The translations under genes and the position numbers were made by a program. Shown piece by piece: positions 43,978 to 55,977 of a DNA stretch of 64,000 nt. The notes beneath the pieces are model-generated. The model saw only the letters and a program-made list of their open reading frames with translations. It did not search any database and was not told the origin of the DNA. The stretch lies in NCBI GenBank assembly GCA_013368315.1, contig JAACJM010000160.1, positions 62,001-126,000 on the forward strand, written 5' to 3'. The stretch is from Tetrapyrgos nigripes (lineage: Eukaryota; Basidiomycota; Agaricomycetes; Agaricales; Campanellaceae). Within the stretch, counting starts at the first letter, position 1. Every line of letters begins with the position of its first letter.

Positions 43978-45509
43978 ATGTCGTCGAGCTCGACTTCTGT
44001 GAACTCCTCTCGTCAATATTCAGAAGGCTCACTGGACCCTGAAGCCATATTATCAGAATTGGCACCAAATACGCGTCGTGCAAACCCAAGTGCGTCTGCT
44101 CAGTTCTGGCCCAGTTCCTCGCCTGCAAGCCTGTATGCCTTTTTAATCTTCGTATTACCTTGCAACATACAATCAGATACCCTCCAAGAACTCATACACT
44201 ACTTCAAATACGCGTCTTCTGCATATACACCAGTGTGTCCTAGACCTAATAGGGCTCATCTGGTCACGCATGTACGTCCTGCTTCCAGGCTACCAGACCA
44301 TGTTTAGCTCAAATCAACTCCTTTCAACTCTTCATATGCATTAAATCCTAGTTCTCGAACCCAGTCACAGATATCCAAGGTTTCGTAGCGAGAGACAATG
44401 AGAGGAAGGAGATTATCATTGCGTTCAGGGGAAGGTATGTCTTGTGCAAAAAGCTCTCGTTCTATCGTTCAACTCATTCCTTGCCAAACTAGTGCTTCTG
44501 TCGCTGATATACTATTGGACTCTCAAATCATCCTCGTACCTTTTCTCACACCTGGAATCATCGCACCTCGTCAGTCTCCTTTCTCTGGTTTTGATGTGTA
44601 CATGCTCAACCATCTCGCTACATGTTCTAGATGGAATAAAAGTGCACAGCGGATTTCTTATAGCGTGAGTAGAATATTGCACGCCCTACCATCACTTTTT
44701 CGTTAACTCGCCATCTTGACCAGTTGGGACTCAATCGCCGCTTCTGTATTTCCTATCGTGATCTCCCAACTTGCGCTTCATCCTGACATTCGTCGCATCA
44801 TCACTGTCGGTCATTCACTTGGAGGAGCTATCTCGACTTTGGCGGCGATGTCTATTATGATTAGACAGCATGAGGAGGGTGCAGACGTACTTAGAGGAAG
44901 AGAAATCAAGAATTATTCGTACGGGGCTCCGAGGGCTGGGGTCAGTGATTGAATTCATGTTGCGCCACGTTTTTCTCATCTAGTCTCGCAGAACAAAACT
45001 TTCGCAGAGTTTGTCAACAACCATCTGGGTGTCAATGCCTATAGAGGTGAGTTCATAGACCTTCATTCATTATTTTATTGAACGAGTTGCTCAAACGCGT
45101 CAAAGTGGTTCATGCAGATGACGGGTAACCGAACTTCCTGCTCTCTAGTTTTGCTTTGCAGATCCATTCCAGTTTGTAGTGTGCCTACCATAATACCAAG
45201 GGAGCTAGGATACCATCATCATGGTGAGTCAAGCTTGACGTCAAATCAATTTTTCTCTATGTAGGGCCTCATACCAACCCTGAATAGGTATAGAATACTG
45301 GCAGTCCGCCGACCCAGCTTCAGATGACACGTTATGTCAATGTTCTCCGGAGGGTGAAGATCCTTCTTGTTCAGCTTCGATACCTTCGGGAGGTATCAAT
45401 GCTGCTCATATGTCGGTGAGGATGCTATTCACTGCGATGCATCTTCTTGAGCTTTGACTTTTCCTGGTAGTATTTTGGGATTATGGCTACGACACCCTTT
45501 TGTTTGTGA
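43978..45509 (+). CDS. Class 3 (fungal) lipase-like protein
   Basis: About nine exons can be followed. They encode LQELIHYFKYASSAYTPVCPRP, then IQGFVARDNERKEIIIAFRG (oxyanion-loop strand), VADILLDSQIILVPF, GIKVHSGFLIAWDSIA, and the nucleophile elbow GHSLGG at about 44811-44828. These are followed by YSYGAPRAG, FAEFVNNHLGVNAYR, VVHADDGVPTIIPRELGYHHHG (Asp), a Cys-rich CQCSPEGEDPSCSASIPSGGINAAHM (His) and TTPFCL, stop 45507-45509. Such enzymes are secreted triacylglycerol or feruloyl-ester hydrolases. Two doubts remain. The segment 44272-44385 could not be joined in frame, and the N terminus (MSSSSTSVNSSRQ...) puts a hydrophobic stretch (SLYAFLIFVLPC) internally rather than at the start. A recent 1-bp lesion is possible. 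Confidence 0.72.
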
Positions 45510-45955
45510 GGTAAGTGACGACGTCAATCATCGCACAGCCCTCTCCACCTCCCGCTCTCTTCTCCCGTCTCCCGCCATATGCCGCGGATCGTATCGCCAC
45601 AAGTAACGGAGCCATTTGTGCGCCGAGGACCCTTAGTCGCCTCCCCAAAGGTTTTTTCGTCGTTAGGGAAGTTCATTGTCAACTGGAGTAATTGTTTGAG
45701 AATGTAGTTGGCCGCTATTCTGCCTGATAATTGTACTGTATCCTCAGTAGTAGAGTCATAATGAAATTCGTTCTGGGGCAGGACCGGTATGACCCAAATA
45801 TGGGTTGAGGCGTGACTGATGGGATCGGAGCTAACGGAGTCACTTTTCACAACCCTTCACAATCGACACCTGTAGTCCGTCCAACCTCCACGAGGTCCTT
45901 TGTTCTCTAACCAGTACCACCACCATCGCCGCAGTTATCGATTCTACACCCAACG
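45510..45955. other. Spacer between lipase and tail-anchored-protein gene
   Basis: Contains the 3' UTR of the lipase and the promoter of the next gene. No repeat or RNA gene seen. Confidence 0.4.
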
Positions 45956-46604
45956 ATGAGCTCTACTACTCCATACAGAGACTATTTCCGTCGCCGTACC
46001 ATTGGACGAGCTGCCTCACCTCCTACCTGGGCTTGCTACGAGCAGATTCCATACGACGACGAAGACGACTACAGCGACAGCGGGTCCGAGTCCTGCTCTG
46101 AAGATGATGAAGACTATTGCCATGCTGCTGCTGCTCATGAAGGACCTAGTGATTCAGACGAAGAGCCTCTACCTCCTCACTCTGGTAACACGGATGGTGC
46201 ACACGATTTAGACAACATGGACATGGATATGGGTGACGAGGACCATGGTGTGGATGCCGAGAAGAATGCTTCAGCACAGACGGACATCAAGGGCAAGCAA
46301 CGAGCGGTTGACCCTGCGCCTGAGCCCGAGCCCCCAAAAAGAAGCCACCGAAGGAGACAAAGGAGGACTATGTATACTCTTCGTCCTATATTGACTATCC
46401 AGAGGAGCCAAGGATTTGTATGGAACCAGGTGTGTCTTATCGACTTTTTCTTTGTAGTACGCTTTATTGACCCCGCGGCTATAATTAGGATCTTTTTATT
46501 CCACCATACATCAAAGACAGATGTTCGTCCCAGTCATTTCTTTCTTCTGTACTCTGGAACTGCTGATACTGACGTTTCTTCTACTCCTTATTCACCCCTC
46601 ATGA
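45956..46604 (+). CDS. Acidic protein with predicted C-terminal membrane anchor
   Basis: Preferred model: exons 45956-46429 and 46521-46604 (GTGTGT...AG intron of 91 bp), 185 residues. It has an acidic, Ser/Asp/Glu-rich N-terminal half (DDEDDYSDSGSESCSEDDED), a basic RRRQRR patch, 'RPILTIQRSQGFVWNQ', and then a hydrophobic end MFVPVISFFCTLELLILTFL plus a few residues. That is a tail-anchor topology. If the intron is retained, the frame stays open to 46756 and gives 266 residues without a clean membrane segment. I do not recognise the family. The cue for splicing is the strong donor and the sudden hydrophobicity of exon 2. Confidence 0.6.
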
Positions 46605-46756
46605 CCTACTATCTAGACCTCGCGTCGACCTCACCCCCTAACTCAGGCTTTATGCCGTCTTCTGTGTCCTCCACTAATTCCGCCTTGAACGAGTACGAGG
46701 TCGAAGTCGTCGAGATTAGAGTGCAAGAGGGGGAGCTTCAACATATCATTCCATAG

Positions 46757-47380
46757 ACGGACCTCTCATTCCTCCTCCTCCTTACGTCACTCCTCCCTCG
46801 TAACTTCCAATCCATCCAACTACCTACCAATTGCTTACGACCCATTTTCCTCTTTTAATTTCTCCTCATCCAAATTAACGTTTATCTGCTTACTTCCTGA
46901 CTGTTTCCATTCCCCGTACCCGTGTTTTCATATTCCGATTCCCCGCTACATACCTACGTATTTGTATACCTCGTATCTAGCTATAGCCTTAGATTTGTTG
47001 AGGATGAATAACATAGACAAGACAAGAATTTCCCCAGCTCTATCTGCGTAGTAATTCTCGGAAAGTAACAAAGCTATTTAGCTGTAGCGCTTTGACGATT
47101 GCTCAGTCCAAAAACAGCGATAAATCAACTTGAACGACTCACCATGGCAATGATTCAGAGATTCTAGGGAGCGGGCCCAGTCCCCTGAAGCGGGATAGTG
47201 CTGACGCGAAGGCGGGACGATCCGTAGCCTTATTGGGATAATGACAGAGAGGCTGAACGTCATCCGAAGTAAAACTGTAGCATCCAGCTCAGTTTTGACT
47301 TTATCCAGCTGATTCTTCGTATACATTCTCTTCTGGTGCACTCCTGTTGTGCTCTCGACTTTGATGGATACCAATGGGGT
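46757..47380. other. Spacer, 3' UTR side
   Basis: C/T-rich sequence follows the previous gene; nothing is recognised in the rest. Confidence 0.35.
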
Positions 47381-48990
47381 ATTTACTCGCCGACATCGTT
47401 GACAGCGACGAGCTCAGTTCTCTCCTCCTTTCTGCGCGTGGCACTGCCACCGTAATATTTCCCACGCACATTGACGCAGCCCCAGCTGCCTGTCCGCTAT
47501 TCCACCGCTGCGAGGCCATTCTGACTCACTTACGAGCAGACGTCACGCAAGCCTGTGCAGAATAAGCCCGGCTTGTGCTTGGTAGTAGCCTCATCGCGTA
47601 CATACACGTTAATAAATCTAGCTAGTTCCCCATTACTGCCGCTTGTGAATCTCTCCAGCTGACGACGGCTCTTTGGCGCTTCGTCTGCCCTGAGTTTGCG
47701 AGCAACGCTATAGCCATTATCAGTAGTAGCTTACCACGGCTCGCCCTCACTCGCTACCAGTATTCAGATTCGCAAACTGGTCCGTATTGTCTTTGAATAA
47801 CACGTATGTGGGCATCACCATGCGTGGAGGCAGCTTTCAGGCTGGTGCCTTCCATACCTTATTCGCTCCCCCACTATTCCTCCAAGACAGCAAACGCCGA
47901 GAAAACTGCTCACGCCGTACTTCACATTGAATCAATGATAGGCATCCTCCTAATAAAGGACGAATTCTGTATACAGGCTGCATTGATCCCCACCTAATAT
48001 ACAGGTGCGAGGCCTGTCTCGCTACTAACTCCAAATTGGTCAAGCAACTAGAGCATATTTAACTGAGCTTCTTCAAGAGACTTCTCGGCCTCTCGAAGAA
48101 CGCTACCAATGTGGTCGTATTCTCGGAAACAGGCATCACACCAATTGCTTACCGACGTGCAGAACTTGCCCTACGTTACTACGCTCTACAGTGCCCCCCA
48201 AACTCTTATGCCTACGGCGTGTACTGATGAAAACTCTACCCCCATCGGCACTACCAATCCCATCCGTGGAAGATATCCTCGTCCCAGAGAAATTGATGGA
48301 TTTCCAAACCAGGGTGAACAAATACCTATCACACAAGGTAGAGGAAGGGCTAGGGAAAGCGTTCCGAAAAACAAATCTACTACAATTTCGGAAGGAACCC
48401 AGTAGCGATGGTCACAGTATAACCTATAAGACTATATATGTGTATGCGCCAATACCTGAAGGATATCAAGAATCCACAACACAGGAAGGCGCTTATAAAG
48501 TCTTATGCAGTGCTCACCTTGCTATTGAACGTCTTCAATGGAGTGGCCACCATAGAAGGAAAGTACCAGCTGAAGAGCGATGTAACAATCCGTTACTCCA
48601 TATATAGAGCCTGCGACGGTATTCACATGTACCGAATATTGTGGCCTTTTGGTCCAGTTGGAGGTTGGGTCTCATCGCAGGCTGACCTAATCCTTTACAA
48701 GCGAGTATGTCGGTTTTGCCTCATCCACCTTGAAACGCCGAAATATGCACTATTGGAATGCAGTCATGAGCCCAACATGAGCCCCTCAGAGAACTAAGAA
48801 ACGAATTTCTTACCTGGTTCTATGCGCCCTGTCCTCGCAATTTCTATAGCGCTCACGCTGACATCGTAGCACTTTTATGCTGCATTGTCTCGTGGAAACC
48901 TGCTTTCTCTGTCTCGGCAAAATTTGTACACGATGTACTTAATGTATATGATGGTACACCTCTATTTGTTCCAGTCCTCTATAGACGTTA
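47380..48990 (+). pseudogene. Degenerate LINE-type reverse-transcriptase C-terminal region
   Basis: Frames switch repeatedly, but the text is diagnostic for non-LTR elements of Agaricomycetes. It reads 'TYVGITMRGG', 'YTGCIDPHLIYRCEACLATN', 'LVKQLEHI', 'FLKRLLGLSKNATNVVVFSE', 'TPIAYRRAELALRYYAL', a zinc-knuckle-like 'CRFCLIHLETPKYALLEC', and a final 'VSAKFVHDVLNVYDGTPLFV'. The element is truncated at its 5' side and has several frameshifts and stops. No poly-A tail or target duplication could be fixed. Confidence 0.75.
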
Positions 48991-50336
48991 GACTACCCTT
49001 CCTTGATGTAGACTAGATAAGTTGTTTTTCATATCATACTGCTACTGGTAACATTAAGGTACTTGCCTGTATCCTCTGTGGTGGAAGGATATGGGGCGGT
49101 AATAGGCTGGCTAGTGGATAATGCTAATAGCTTCGAAGATCGAAGCTAACAACACCAAAAACACACAAACACCAATCCTGCTATATAATGCGAGGTGATC
49201 CAAAGTGGCAGAACACTCGTATAACTTGTGTAGCTTAAAGGTAAACGGCTCTAGAACCGATTGGGGAACAATAGGGGGTTCAACAATAACAATGGTCACA
49301 ATTGACAGTCTTCTTGACTTCGAGATAAACACAATAAGAGGCCAATTGCCTAGATCTTCAATAACACAATGAGGCCAATATGCCTAAGTTCAATAAACAC
49401 AATATGGGGCCAATATGCCAATGCAATCACAACAATCTTTGTCTTAGGGTGAACTAATGTTCGAGTCTTTAAAGTTTTGGGTTTTTGTAGAAATTCCTAT
49501 TGATATAAAGCCGGCCTGGGCAAGCGAGAGACCTAATCTTCTCTCGAGAGTTATCCAGAATCCGCAACAATACACGCGAGTACTAATCTATTTTCTAGCT
49601 ACGAGTACTTCGTCCTTTTATACTCTAGAGGTCCTAGAACTGTACAGTAGCTAATATTATTTAAAGTCCGCAATATTATATAGTGAAACACGAGAGATTG
49701 AATGAAAGTAACTAAGGAGAGAGATACGCGAACAGAATATGTACAGAGTCCTCGCGAGAGGGCCAGGGTATATGTAGCACATGCTAGCTTCTTGGTAATG
49801 GAGGTCTAGAGTGGTACTCGTACCGGTAACCTCATTGGGTATCACATGTGAACCTCTTCCAATGCTCGCGAGCGGTCTTTCATAGGTTCCGATATCTCCA
49901 TCCCTACTAGAGTCCTCTAGAGGGCCTCAGTAAGTCTCTAGATCCGTCGGAACTATCTTCTTTGGTGTCTTTAGGAGGGGAGAGGTAGATCTTGATCATT
50001 TGGCAACATCACAACGATCTTAGCTTTAGCTTGAGTAGATCTAGCCAGGTTCACGAACTATCGGAACGTCTCCGGGATACTTCACGAAGGCACCTATCCG
50101 AGGTTTCTCCTTGTTATCATTCATCTCCTTTAGTCTCGTATCTTATCTTCTTGAGTCTATGTCACGTTGGTAATCCCATGGATCGTGAAATAGAGGTAAC
50201 GCGTACTTATACTGCTCGCAAGGTAGCTACTCATGACAAGTGCCTTGGGTATGTACGTATAAACGTATACGAGCAGTCTAGTACTCGAACATCGAACTTA
50301 GTAGCTTGAGGGACTTATGTACCATCCTCTCGAGGC
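48991..50336. repeat. Decayed repeat region, possible LTR remnants
   Basis: No gene. Near 49325-49425 three short units built on 'caataacacaatgaggccaatatgcc' are arranged in tandem, about 35 bp each. Words 'cctcgcgag' and 'ctctagag' recur at 49540-49960, as in LTR sequences, but I cannot define ends. Confidence 0.4.
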
Positions 50337-50643
50337 TAGTGAACTGCATGGGTATCCTGCGGGTACTTTTGGCACGACCCGTACCCGTACCCGTGCGCAA
50401 AAATACCCACGGGTCACGCTGCTAGCAGGGCTTGAACTCAAGACCTCGCAAAATTGGGTCCTCAAATCAGTATGCAGTTAACCGTTAAGCTATTTCAACA
50501 TTATTACATTTAACTGCGTGCAATATTGGGGTGTCTAGAGCCACCTGAAGGGGCCACGGGTCCGGAGATCACTACCCGTACCCGTACCCGCGAGACCCGT
50601 ACCCGCAACCCGTGGCAACCCGCGCAACCCGTGCTTTTCACTA
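50337..50643. mobile_element. 307-bp hAT-like MITE carrying a tRNA-like segment
   Basis: The left end is TAGTGAACTGCATGGGT; the right end read inward is TAGTGAAAAGCACGGGT. The 8-bp flanks are CTCGAGGC (50329-50336) and CTCAAGGC (50644-50651), seven of eight identical. Both subterminal zones hold (ACCCGT)n-like runs. The core 50416-50500 resembles a tRNA on minus. Confidence 0.82.
50416..50500 (-). ncRNA. tRNA-like sequence with A and B boxes
   Basis: On minus there is an A-box-like TAGCTTAACGGTTA and, about 45 bp on, a B-box-like GGTCTTGAGTTCAAGCC, with spacing suitable for RNA polymerase III. The T arm and acceptor stems do not pair well, so it is not a functional tRNA gene. It is best read as a tRNA-derived fragment or SINE piece inside the MITE. 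Confidence 0.5.
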
Positions 50644-52234
50644 CTCAAGGCTACTTATCCTTATTTCGTATCGCGCTCGCGAACGTTCCCTCTAGTATCA
50701 CTTTAACTGATAGTTCGGGCTCGCTTCAGTTCTTATTCCCTAGTAATAACAGACACATTATGTCTGTATACTTGAATATATATACACAATTCGACTAGTG
50801 ATAATCGAATTTTCGATAGGCGTATCAGCGGATCGACGACGGACCTATGAACCGTCAGCTCGTCTTCCTTGAGTCCTATCATCCCGGCAGGAACAATGAT
50901 GTACTTAGACCTACATCAGGGCGCCTCCCGGACTCCCGGTGTATCAGTTTTTGGTCCCAGCCCGGGTAATAGACTCCTCCTCCTCATCTGATGTGATGTG
51001 GCTAGTGAGCCACGGCCTCAGTCTTCGGGCTGCAATGGTTATCAATGAATAAGTCTCTTTGACAGAAAGGCCACCTACCCAACTGCAACGGAAGGGTAAG
51101 TACTAAGTACTAGATGAACCTGGCAGCTGCAGGGTTATCGAGCGCTGTCAATGTGCCATGGCCATCTAATGATCGAATAATTCGTGCTGTCAATCTTCGT
51201 TGCGCCAATAGAGGTATGTATAGAGGATACGCCAGGAGCCGTACCATTAGTCTGTGTCATGGGTAGCTCCCCAATCCTCCTAGCTCCTATGCTCCTTAGA
51301 CCTTTTATCATATGTTAGACTACTACTACTCCTTTTAGTATTCTTATAAATACTTGTATATTTCATAGTAGTTCTTTAGCCTTATCAACTCTTTTCTCTA
51401 TGCCTTTATTCATGGCCTAAGGCACCTCGCTATATGAGTCCATCTACGGTTCTCGAGACTCTTAGCCTGGTCCCTTACAGTCTGGAGATATCGTTGGGGA
51501 CAACGCGTGCTGACAACAGTCTGGTAACTGGTTAGTAGCGGTAACTCGAAGATCTTTGAAACTACCTTGACTCTCCAGCCGAGGTTGCAATCACAGCTAC
51601 TTTGTAGTAACTAGAGTGCAGATCCACGAAGGCTAAAGCGCTATGTAAAACTTGGGAGATCCGGAGTCCCAGGGGCCAGAGAAACTCGCTCACTAGTTGC
51701 TAGCGCTCAAGGTTGCTCATCGGTGTCCTTGGGTTCGTAGATCCCCATCTTCAAAACGGATTAAACTGACTTTGATTATCATTTTATTGCTGGCCCTGCT
51801 CGAGGACACAAATATAACCGAAAGGCAAGCGGATCATTCACGTCTAGTCTCTACCAGTAACTTAAGAGCTTGACCATGAGTACTGGGCATTTTGTGCGCT
51901 TATTGGAGGGATTCCAAGCAGGATTTATTTTGACTCAAAGTCTTCTTCCGAATACATACTTACCGATGTTAAAAGACCTCCAAAATGAGGTGCAACTTGA
52001 GTCCGCCAAAGCACGATTAAGGAAAAAGTGTCATTACGAGCGCTTATTAAATTTCTTTAACAATAAAATTTCCTCCGACATATTCAATCATCGGCCTATC
52101 CCATCTACATAAAATCTCCGATTTCACGAGAAATCAACATCTTGACATCAGTGTAGATGAGGTAAATCAATGATATAAAGTGTCCGTCGTCAGCCGTCGT
52201 CATTGTCCAATTGATAATTGTCTTCCGTACCACC
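50644..52234. repeat. LTR-like fragment and spacer upstream of the Zn2Cys6 gene
   Basis: Positions 50890-50985 match 13004-13115 (LTR-like words ending 'cccgggtaata-actcctcc'). From 51000 to about 51850 the text is T/A- and 'ctcctag'-rich repeat-like DNA without frames. The region 51870-52230 is probably the promoter and 5' leader of the next gene; the small open frame at 51870-52112 has no homologue I recognise. Confidence 0.45.
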
Positions 52235-55200
52235 ATGATCCCAGACGAGGGAACTTTGGACAGCAGCACAAAGAAAAGACGGTATACTAATGCCTGCGAC
52301 GAATGTCGGAGAAGGAAAGGTATGGTCTCACATAAATTATCTCAAGACGTACTTACAAAATCGAGATTGCTCTTTCGCTTAACACCAGTACGGTGTAAGT
52401 AGACTTCCTCTGGTCATCTATCTCTGTGTACAAACTGAATTGGATGGCTTCAATGCAGGTAATAGCGACACTATGCCAGACAGGATATGCTCTGAGTGCA
52501 TCGGTATAGGCTCAGAATGCACGCACACTACTCAGAAAAAGGCGCGTAACCGGTCGGAGGATTGTTGTAATCCCTTCTAACGTCGCTGCTACCACAGAAA
52601 CGTGGACCTAAATTCGGGTACGGAGTTACAACTCCCGTGCCATACGAACGCCACTAGTACTAATGTGTGATCGAATAGGTCAAGTAGATTACCCCCTCTT
52701 ACTCAAACACACACAGTCGGCGCTCTTGTCAAGAAAATTTTATCTGGCCACACTTTTGTATTACCGGGGGATCCAAGTGCGACACGGGCGATACTGGTTC
52801 AATTGGCTACACATATTCAAGATCTGGAAAGTCAGCTAGCAGCCGCGTCCAATGACGAAAGTGGTGCAAGTCCCTCGATACCAAGTCGAGTCGCAGCGCC
52901 GAAATCCAATCGACGAAAGTCCAGTGACGAAGCGGATGAAAAAGATCTCAAAGCACTGTCTGACGAGTTTGACCAGCTCTCGGTGTCGGTTTCGTCATCT
53001 CAGGTGTACAAACGACATTATGGCCAGTCAAGTCTTGAAATGTTCCTCATGAACGCGCTTGATGTAGGGAAGGAACTTCATTCTGAAGACCGACCCATCG
53101 TCACCGAATGGCAATCGATATTCGAGAAGCAGTATAAACGACCCGAGTTCTGGACAAATCCTGTGAGTGGCAGTCTTATCTCGAAGCCCTCGTCCTTATA
53201 TTGTGGAATACAGTGGCACATCCTCCCCAGCTACACCCCCTATCAATTCCCAGATCAGGACTTACTCTGGAAATTACTTGATATCTACTTTAATCACCAT
53301 GCCCCCGTGTATCCACTCCTTCACCGCCCGAGCTTTGAGAGATCGCTCGTTGATGGTCTACACTATCGAAATCGAGATTTTGGAAATCTAGTCCTGATGA
53401 TATGCTCGTTGGCTTCACGGTTTATGGATGATCCCAGAAACCTACCACATCCTACAAGTCCTCCGCAATCTGCTGGATGGAGATGGTTCAACCAGATACG
53501 CTATGCTACGGATCGAGACGTTAGGGAGCCTGTCTCTTTGCATCGGATACAAATGCTAGCTGTAAGTGATGGACTGCCTATCTTTTATTGCGTTTATGTT
53601 CCGCTGAATTACTTATCCTGAAATTTGCGATTCAGCTCAGCTGTTATTTCCTCCACGCGACAGCAACTTACGATGCTGCATGGGTTTCTGCTGGTATTGG
53701 CTTAAAATTTTCTCAAGAGAGAGGAGCGCATCGGAAAGACGGGCCCAAACCCAAGAAGCCGACAGTGGAAAGAGAGCTATGGCGTCGGGCATTTTGGATG
53801 CTGATGATACAAGATGCGTTCAACAGTATGCTCACCGGTCGGCCTCGAGCTACCACTTTTGAAGAGTGAGTACCCATTTTTATTCCTCGAACTGAGTTGA
53901 TGATTTAAACTCTTTCTTCAACTCTCCAAGTTACGATCTCGAATATTTGACCGAATGCGACGAGGAGTATTGGGAGAATGAAGACCCGGACAAAGCTTTT
54001 GTGCAACCAGAAGGAACTCCTTCTCGCATGGCCTACTGGAACCATTATATCAAGTTTGCCGAAATCGTTGGGTTTGCTCAGCGTCTTGTTGTAAGTCACT
54101 CATTTCCATAGTGAACGTAAAACACAGGACACTAACAGGTAATAGTATCCGCTTCGGAGGCCTGAAACAAAATTGACTCGAGCAGAATGGAATAAAAAGG
54201 CAGTGGCAGAGGTTGATACTGCCATGAAGAAATGGCTGGACGCTATTCCGGATCATCGTAAGTTTCTGTGAATCGAGCGACTCATTGGAACTTCCTGACT
54301 TTGTGTCTGTACCTATAGTCAAATGGGAACCTGGAAAAAAACATGCGGTCTTCTTCATGCAATCTGCGGTGCTCTACAGCATATATCATGGCGTTATGAT
54401 TCAGATCTATCGCAATTTTATCCCTGCATATGGTCAACCTTCTCCTCTGAACGCACCCGCATTGCCTGTCTGCGTAAATTCTGCGAGGTCGCTGCTTCAT
54501 ATTATGCATACCGTTTCCAGACGTGGCGAACGTTGGTACGGTAATTTTGTGGTAAGTCGGTCGTTACTCTCCAATGATTTCTGTCTAGTTAAAGTGCCAT
54601 GTACTTAGGGCCCCATCTTTCTTTCTGCTGTAATTCTTCTCGTCAATATCTGGAGAGGAATGAAAGAAGGCTCGGACTTCAACGCACAAGAGGAGATGAA
54701 CGATGTGCACATCCTCATGGCTATTCTGCGATCATGGGAACTTTCGTGAGTTATTCTTCGTTTTCGTCCAGTGCTTAACGGGCTCATTCATCTCTGCAGA
54801 TTTTTTGGCGCAGGTCGCATGGGGTATAGCTCTTCCAACGTTCCGCTGAACAACTTATTGACTGACCTGACTTTAGTGATATGCTACGCGCTTTGATTGC
54901 CTCGATTAATGGCCACATATTTGCAGATTCCACATCATCTCCTGCTCCAGAGGGTCAGAATAATAGCTCTGTGCCGACCGCTGATTCAGGATGGCAACCG
55001 ATGAGCTACACGCAGAATCAAGGGATCGACCAAAGTCTAGCAACTCTCTCTGACGATTCTTTGTACCATCAGTTCGAGAATGCCACAGTTTACCCGTACG
55101 GATCCCCCAGTCACCCTCCTGGTGCAGGAGGATTCAACGTTCACGCAAATGGGATTGCGCCGGATTCCAGTGGAGAGACCTACATATCCAGACTTAGCTA

Positions 55201-55567
55201 TCCGACATCTCAAAGTTACGCGACATACTTCCAGCAGAGGTTTTTCTCTCATCCAGCAGAGTCATATCCTGCAGAGAATCCGCTAGGTAGCGGAACCAGT
55301 TACACCGGTACTCAAGGTGCGCTCAAAGATTTTTAATGCGTTTACTTACTGACAAAACCGAAATGATCTCTATCTATAGGCTCGCACTTTTATTTCCCTC
55401 CTGCAACAACAGCAGACTCTGGCAGAAATTCCAGTCCAGAGTAAGTCAGTGAGCTGTATTATCGTTAGTTCCTCGTTCACCAGCTCAATCTTCTATTTCT
55501 CAGAAGTAACTCCGGCTGGAGCGCGCTTGAGCAAGTCGATAATTCTTTCCTTGGGTTCAGCTTCTGA
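52235..55567 (+). CDS. Zn2Cys6 fungal transcription factor with middle homology domain
   Basis: The first three exons, 52235-52319, 52389-52394 and 52459 to about 52550, join to CDECRRRKVRCNSDTMPDRI then CSECIGIGSEC, a complete C6 zinc cluster. A basic linker (KRGPKFGYG) and a coiled-coil-type LATHIQDLESQLAA follow. The central region is a Fungal_trans domain: WHILPSYTPYQFPDQDLLWK, YFNHHAPVYPLLHRPSFERS, AWVSAGIGLKFSQERGAHRK, RELWRRAFWMLMIQDAFNS, and LTGRPRATTFEEYDLEYLTECD. The C-terminal part (IHIMHTVS-like helices, then a Ser/Tyr/Gln-rich tail) ends GFSF* at 55565-55567. About 13 exons cover the gene; the junction after about 52550 (possible nonstandard donor) is unresolved. It is a nuclear, DNA-binding regulator of the XlnR-like type; targets are unknown. 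Confidence 0.88.
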
Positions 55568-55977
55568 TCGCACCTTATCTGTTTTTATTCAATGTGTTGT
55601 ATAATCTGGTATACGTATGTAGAGCACAAAAGAAATAATATGTACACTGCAGACTGGAGGAGGTTACGACGGCGCGAATAGGGGATTTGACTTCAGCCGC
55701 GCATCACGTGTAACATGTTGGACTTCATCTACCGTTACATCCATCCTCCACTTCTTGTTGCTCAAATACTTCTTTGCATACTGGCGCTACCACCTTAAAA
55801 ATGCCGTAGGAATAGGAGGAGCTCAAGCCGAAAGGAATCCCCCTTTACTATGTACGACACAGCTTGGGAGGGACAATTATGCGGCTGAGACCTCACCTTG
55901 CTGAGACCTGGCGGAGGCCCCTGGTTTAGGGTCATTACCGGTGTGTATTCTTCTCTTCTGTTGCCCTTACTCTCACC
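55568..55977. other. Spacer with promoter of the Ser-rich protein gene
   Basis: 3' UTR and promoter sequence only. The ATG at 55978 has a good context (caccATGG). Confidence 0.5.

Noticed and set aside
50416..50500. Functional tRNA gene on minus.
   Set aside because: A and B boxes are present, but acceptor and T-arm stems do not pair and the anticodon loop cannot be placed. Kept only as tRNA-like.
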